Positions 22,293 to 25,013 of a stretch of 25,013 bases of DNA are shown here, one piece after another. A program made the position numbers and the translations under genes. The notes under the pieces were generated by a model. That model was not told where the DNA came from. It was given only the letters and a program-made list of their open reading frames with translations, and made no database searches. Source of the stretch: SIG644 sp045613985 (GTDB taxonomy: Bacteria > Bacillota > Clostridia > Oscillospirales > CAG-272); NCBI GenBank assembly GCA_045613985.1, contig JAZLCA010000005.1:1-25013 (forward strand), in the 5' to 3' direction. The stretch's first letter is position 1; each line of letters starts with the position of its first letter.

Positions 22293-23975
22293 ATGAAGAC
22301 ACTGAAAACACTATTCCTGATTCTGCTGGTACTTGCTTTGGTGATTAGTGTGTATGCCTGTCATGCGGCAGGCACGCCCGGCAAGGATGGCGAAAACGGC
22401 ACGGACGGTGTCGGCATTGTTAAAACAGAATTGAACGAAAAGGGCGAACTATTGATTACCTTTACTGACGGCACAGTAACCAACGTCGGCAAAATCGTCG
22501 GTGCGGACGGCCTCGATGGCAAAGACGGCGCCACCGGCCCCCAGGGCGAGCAAGGCTTGCCCGGCAAGGACGGCGAAGATGGTAAGGACGGCGCTGACGG
22601 TAAAGACGGCGCCACCGGTCCGCAGGGTGAGCAAGGCTTGCCCGGCAAGGACGGCGAAGACGGTATTGACGGTGCCCCCGGTAAAGACGGCGCTGATGGC
22701 GCTGACGGTGCGGACGGTAAGGACGGCGTGGACGGCCAAACGCCTTATATTAAAGACGGCTACTGGTACATCGGCAATGAAAACACCGGCATCAAGGCCG
22801 AAGGCACGGACGGAAAAGATGGCCAAGACGGTGCGGACGGCAAAGACGGTGAAAACGGCAAGGACGGTAAGGACGGCGCTGACGGTAAAGACGGCGTTGA
22901 CGGTAAAGACGGCATTGACGGTAAAGACGGCGAAGATGGCAAGGATGGTGCCGACGGCAAAGACGGTCGCGGTATTGCCAAGGTTAAGCTTATTGACGGC
23001 GAGCTGATTATTACGTATACGGACGGCGAGGTGGTCAACCTCGGCAAAATTGTTCAAGAATCGGCAAAGGCGAGCAATGGCTTAGAGTTTACTTCCAACG
23101 GAGACGGCACGTGCTACGTAAGCGGTATTGGTATATGTACAGATACCGAAGTTGTCATTCCGTCCGTTTCGCCGGACGGTGACCGCGTGACAAGCATTGG
23201 CGAAGATGCATTCTACGAATGCTATGCCTTGACAAGCATCACCATTCCCTATGGCGTGACAAGCATTGACGCGTATGCATTCTTCGATTGCTACGGCTTG
23301 ACGAGCATCATCATTCCCGAGGGCGTGACGAGCATTGGCGCTTATGCATTCTACGATTGCTCCGGCTTGACGAGCATCACCATCCGCGACAGCGTGACAA
23401 GCATTGACGATTCTGCATTCAGCTCCTGCTCCGGCTTGACGAGCATCAACATCCCCGAAGGCGTGACGAGCATTGGCAATTATGCATTCAGCGGTTGCAC
23501 CGGCTTGACGAGCATCACCATCCCCGAGGGCGTGACGAGTATTGGCTATGCTACATTCTACAATTGCGCCAGCTTGACGAGCATCACCATCCCCGAGAGC
23601 GTGACGAGCATTGGCAGTGAGGCATTCCACCATTGCACAGACTTGACGAACATCACCATCCCCGAGGGCGTGACGATCATTGGCGAGGGGGCATTCAGCT
23701 CCTGCTCCGGCTTGACGAGCATCACCATCCCCGACAGCGTGAGGAGCATTGGCATTTCTGCATTCCGCGGTTGCAAAGGATTAACGAGTATCACTATCCC
23801 CGAGGGCGTGACGAGCATTGACACTTGGGCATTCAACGGTTGCTTCGGATTGACGAGCATTTCCTATGCGGGCACCAAAGCCGAGTGGGAAGCCATAATC
23901 AAAGGCAACTTGTGGAATCAAAATGTCCCCGCCACCGTCGTTCACTGCACCGACGGCGACGTGCCGATCAAGTGA
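22293..23975 (+). CDS. Surface lipoprotein with collagen-like and BspA-type leucine-rich repeats
   Basis: 560 residues. The N-terminal signal ends in VYAC (C23), a probable but imperfect lipobox. Two Gly-X-Y blocks rich in GKDG (about 70-148 and 172-226) are separated by PYIKDGYWYIGNENTGIKAEG. The collagen region is flanked by two copies of one module (GIVKTELNEKGELLITFTDG... at about 41 and GIAKVKLIDGELIITYTDG... at about 227). Residues 299-528 are ten 23-residue LRR_5 repeats of form VTSIGxxAFxxCxGLTSITIPEG. The end, YAGTKAEWEAIIKGNLWN...TVVHCTDG, is a typical cap of BspA-like proteins. No sortase motif is present. It probably serves as a stalked adhesin or host/glycan-binding surface protein (inference). 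It has its own promoter. Confidence 0.9.
   Translation: MKTLKTLFLILLVLALVISVYACHAAGTPGKDGENGTDGVGIVKTELNEKGELLITFTDGTVTNVGKIVGADGLDGKDGATGPQGEQGLPGKDGEDGKDGADGKDGATGPQGEQGLPGKDGEDGIDGAPGKDGADGADGADGKDGVDGQTPYIKDGYWYIGNENTGIKAEGTDGKDGQDGADGKDGENGKDGKDGADGKDGVDGKDGIDGKDGEDGKDGADGKDGRGIAKVKLIDGELIITYTDGEVVNLGKIVQESAKASNGLEFTSNGDGTCYVSGIGICTDTEVVIPSVSPDGDRVTSIGEDAFYECYALTSITIPYGVTSIDAYAFFDCYGLTSIIIPEGVTSIGAYAFYDCSGLTSITIRDSVTSIDDSAFSSCSGLTSINIPEGVTSIGNYAFSGCTGLTSITIPEGVTSIGYATFYNCASLTSITIPESVTSIGSEAFHHCTDLTNITIPEGVTIIGEGAFSSCSGLTSITIPDSVRSIGISAFRGCKGLTSITIPEGVTSIDTWAFNGCFGLTSISYAGTKAEWEAIIKGNLWNQNVPATVVHCTDGDVPIK
22500..22970 (+). repeat. Collagen-like Gly-X-Y coding repeats
   Basis: The DNA encodes long runs of Gly-Lys-Asp and Gly-Ala-Asp triplets. 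An 81-base unit encoding GATGPQGEQGLPGKDGEDG plus GKDG triplets begins at 22527 and again at 22608. Codon choice varies between copies (GGC/GGT, AAA/AAG), so the repeats are not freshly copied throughout. Confidence 0.85.
23187..23876 (+). repeat. Ten tandem 69-base LRR repeats
   Basis: Units of exactly 69 bases start with GTGACGAGCATTGG-like sequence and encode 23 residues each. The conserved positions (SI, AF, C, LTSI, IP) are kept; the residues between AF and the Cys vary. Confidence 0.92.
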
Positions 23976-24009
23976 AGCAGTACAATCTTTCCCTCAAGGG
24001 GAAGGCTAT

Positions 24010-24052
24010 AAAACCCCGGGCCGATGCAATTGCATCGGCCCGGGGTGTTTTT
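24010..24052. terminator. Bidirectional terminator (34-bp perfect palindrome)
   Basis: Bases 24013-24046 are a perfect palindrome (ACCCCGGGCCGATGCAA and its complement), followed by GTTTTTT on the plus strand and by TTTTATAG on the minus strand. It lies between the convergent LRR lipoprotein and thrS genes and serves both. Confidence 0.9.
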
Positions 24053-24054
24053 TA

Positions 24055-25013
24055 TTATCTTCTCTTCTCTGCGATCTCGTCTGCGATCATCATGATAAAG
24101 TCGGAGCCGCTCATTGCGCCCTTCTCGCCTTCCTTGCGGGAGCGGACGGAGACGGTACCCTGCTCGACTTCCTTGGCACCGACGATGAGCATATACGGCA
24201 CCTTTTCCTGCTGTGCGGCACGGATCTTGTAACCGATGGTGTTGTTCGACTTGTCGATCTCAACACGCATACCCAACGCCGTCATCTTGTCGGCCAGCTT
24301 CTGGCAGTACTCGACTTCACCGTCGCCCATGGGCAGGAACTTCGCCTGTACGGGTGCCATCCAAGTGGGCAGCGCGCCGGCGTATCTTTCGATCAGATAG
24401 GCAAGCGTGCGCTCATAGCAACCCAGCGAGGTGCGGTGGATGATATACGGCTTTTTGAGCTGTCCGTCCGAGTCAACGTACTCCATGCCAAACTTTTCGG
24501 CCAGCAGCATATCGATCTGAATGGTAACGATGGTATCTTCCTTGCCGAAGACGTTCTTGTACTGGATATCCAGCTTGGGACCGTAGAAAGCGGCCTCGTC
24601 GATACCAACCTCGTACTTGACACCGAGATTGTCGAGAATATTACCCATGACGCGCTGTGCTTCTTCCCACTGTTCGGGCGTACCCTCGTACTTGATGCCG
24701 GCTCTTGCGGGATCCCACTGCGAGAAGCGGAAGGTACAGCTTTCCAGCATACCGACGGTATCCAGAACGTACTTTGCCAGCTCCAGGCATCCACGGAATT
24801 CCTCCTCCAGCTGCTCGGGGCGAAGAATGAGGTGACCCTCGGAAATGGTAAACTGACGGACGCGGATCAAACCGTGCATCTCGCCCGAATCCTCGTTGCG
24901 GAACAGGGTGGACGTCTCGCCCAATCTCATGGGAAGGTCACGGTAGGAACGCTTTTTATTCAGGAAGACCTGATACTGGAAGGGGCAGGTCATGGGACGC
25001 AGTGCAAAGCACT
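24055..25013 (-). CDS. thrS: Threonine--tRNA ligase (C-terminal part, start outside the window)
   Basis: About 318 C-terminal residues; the open frame continues past base 25013. The class II catalytic core is recognisable from CFALRPMTCPFQ (zinc-ligand Cys), motif 2 RNEDSGEMHGLIRVRQFT followed by the zinc-ligand His in SEGH, and the IHRTSLGCYER region with the third zinc ligand His and the motif 3 Arg. The anticodon-binding domain starts at about PVQAKFLPMGDGEVEYC and includes RAAQQEKVPYMLIVGAKEVEQGTVSVRSR. The enzyme charges tRNA-Thr. TCPFQYQ in place of the more common NCPxH is a variant of the Cys segment. The amino-terminal TGS and editing domains cannot be assessed. Confidence 0.96.
   Translation of the reverse strand, partial: CFALRPMTCPFQYQVFLNKKRSYRDLPMRLGETSTLFRNEDSGEMHGLIRVRQFTISEGHLILRPEQLEEEFRGCLELAKYVLDTVGMLESCTFRFSQWDPARAGIKYEGTPEQWEEAQRVMGNILDNLGVKYEVGIDEAAFYGPKLDIQYKNVFGKEDTIVTIQIDMLLAEKFGMEYVDSDGQLKKPYIIHRTSLGCYERTLAYLIERYAGALPTWMAPVQAKFLPMGDGEVEYCQKLADKMTALGMRVEIDKSNNTIGYKIRAAQQEKVPYMLIVGAKEVEQGTVSVRSRKEGEKGAMSGSDFIMMIADEIAEKRR

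Noticed and set aside
22500..22970. Collagen-region repeats considered as a mobile or tandem non-coding repeat
   Set aside because: All repeats keep the Gly-X-Y reading frame, with synonymous variation.
23187..23876. Regular 69-base repeats considered as a CRISPR or satellite array
   Set aside because: No constant repeat with unique spacers; the period encodes 23-residue LRR units in a continuous reading frame.

Overview
The window looks like a chromosomal segment of a low-to-moderate GC Bacillota, most likely an uncultured gut Clostridia (Oscillospirales or Christensenellales type; inferred from gene content, not proven). The support is strong AGGAG-type ribosome binding sites, sigma-A promoters of near-perfect TTGACA-17-TATAAT form, CCA-encoding tRNA genes, an NrtR-type NAD regulator, a DUF1538 transporter with PII-like partners, and a BspA-like leucine-rich-repeat lipoprotein.

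Layout. Bases 1-2002 (minus) hold sbcD and the start of sbcC. Bases 2113-9468 (minus) are one compact nine-gene NAD operon: nrtR, pnuC, nadR, a methyltransferase, pncA, a PRPP-synthetase-like gene, an unknown 114-residue gene, nadV/NAMPT and nadE. Most junctions overlap by 1-4 bases, with one consensus promoter in front and one hairpin terminator behind. Two single genes follow (minus): a leaderless class A beta-lactamase-like serine hydrolase and a glycerophosphodiester phosphodiesterase. Next come a structured repeat-like spacer and a tRNA-Leu / tRNA-fMet pair (minus). Bases 12160-15360 (minus) carry thuA, a DUF1538 membrane protein and two PII-like genes. Divergently, 15437-22155 (plus) is a six-gene sugar-acid operon: uxuA, a short-chain dehydrogenase, two TIM-barrel epimerase/isomerases, a Gfo/Idh/MocA oxidoreductase and a beta-helix lipoprotein. 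Bases 22186-23975 (plus) encode a collagen-like plus LRR lipoprotein. A perfect 34-bp palindrome then serves as a shared terminator with thrS, which enters from the right edge on the minus strand.

How the genes work together. The NAD operon offers two routes to NMN: imported nicotinamide riboside (PnuC, then the kinase domain of NadR), and nicotinamide plus PRPP (Prs-like enzyme, then NAMPT). NMN then goes to NAD through the NadR adenylyltransferase domain. PncA and NadE belong to the deamidated route, but no pncB is present here. NrtR probably senses ADP-ribose or a related NAD metabolite and controls its own operon. The plus-strand operon converts fructuronate/mannonate-type acids. The Gfo/Idh plus TIM-barrel plus ThuA set suggests additional oxidation-based glycoside or uronide breakdown.

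Most worth a second look: the complete NAD operon with its unexplained methyltransferase and small gene, the DUF1538 plus double PII cassette, the Gfo/Idh-TIM-barrel-ThuA neighbourhood, the collagen/LRR lipoprotein, and an initiator tRNA with an extra base in its T stem.
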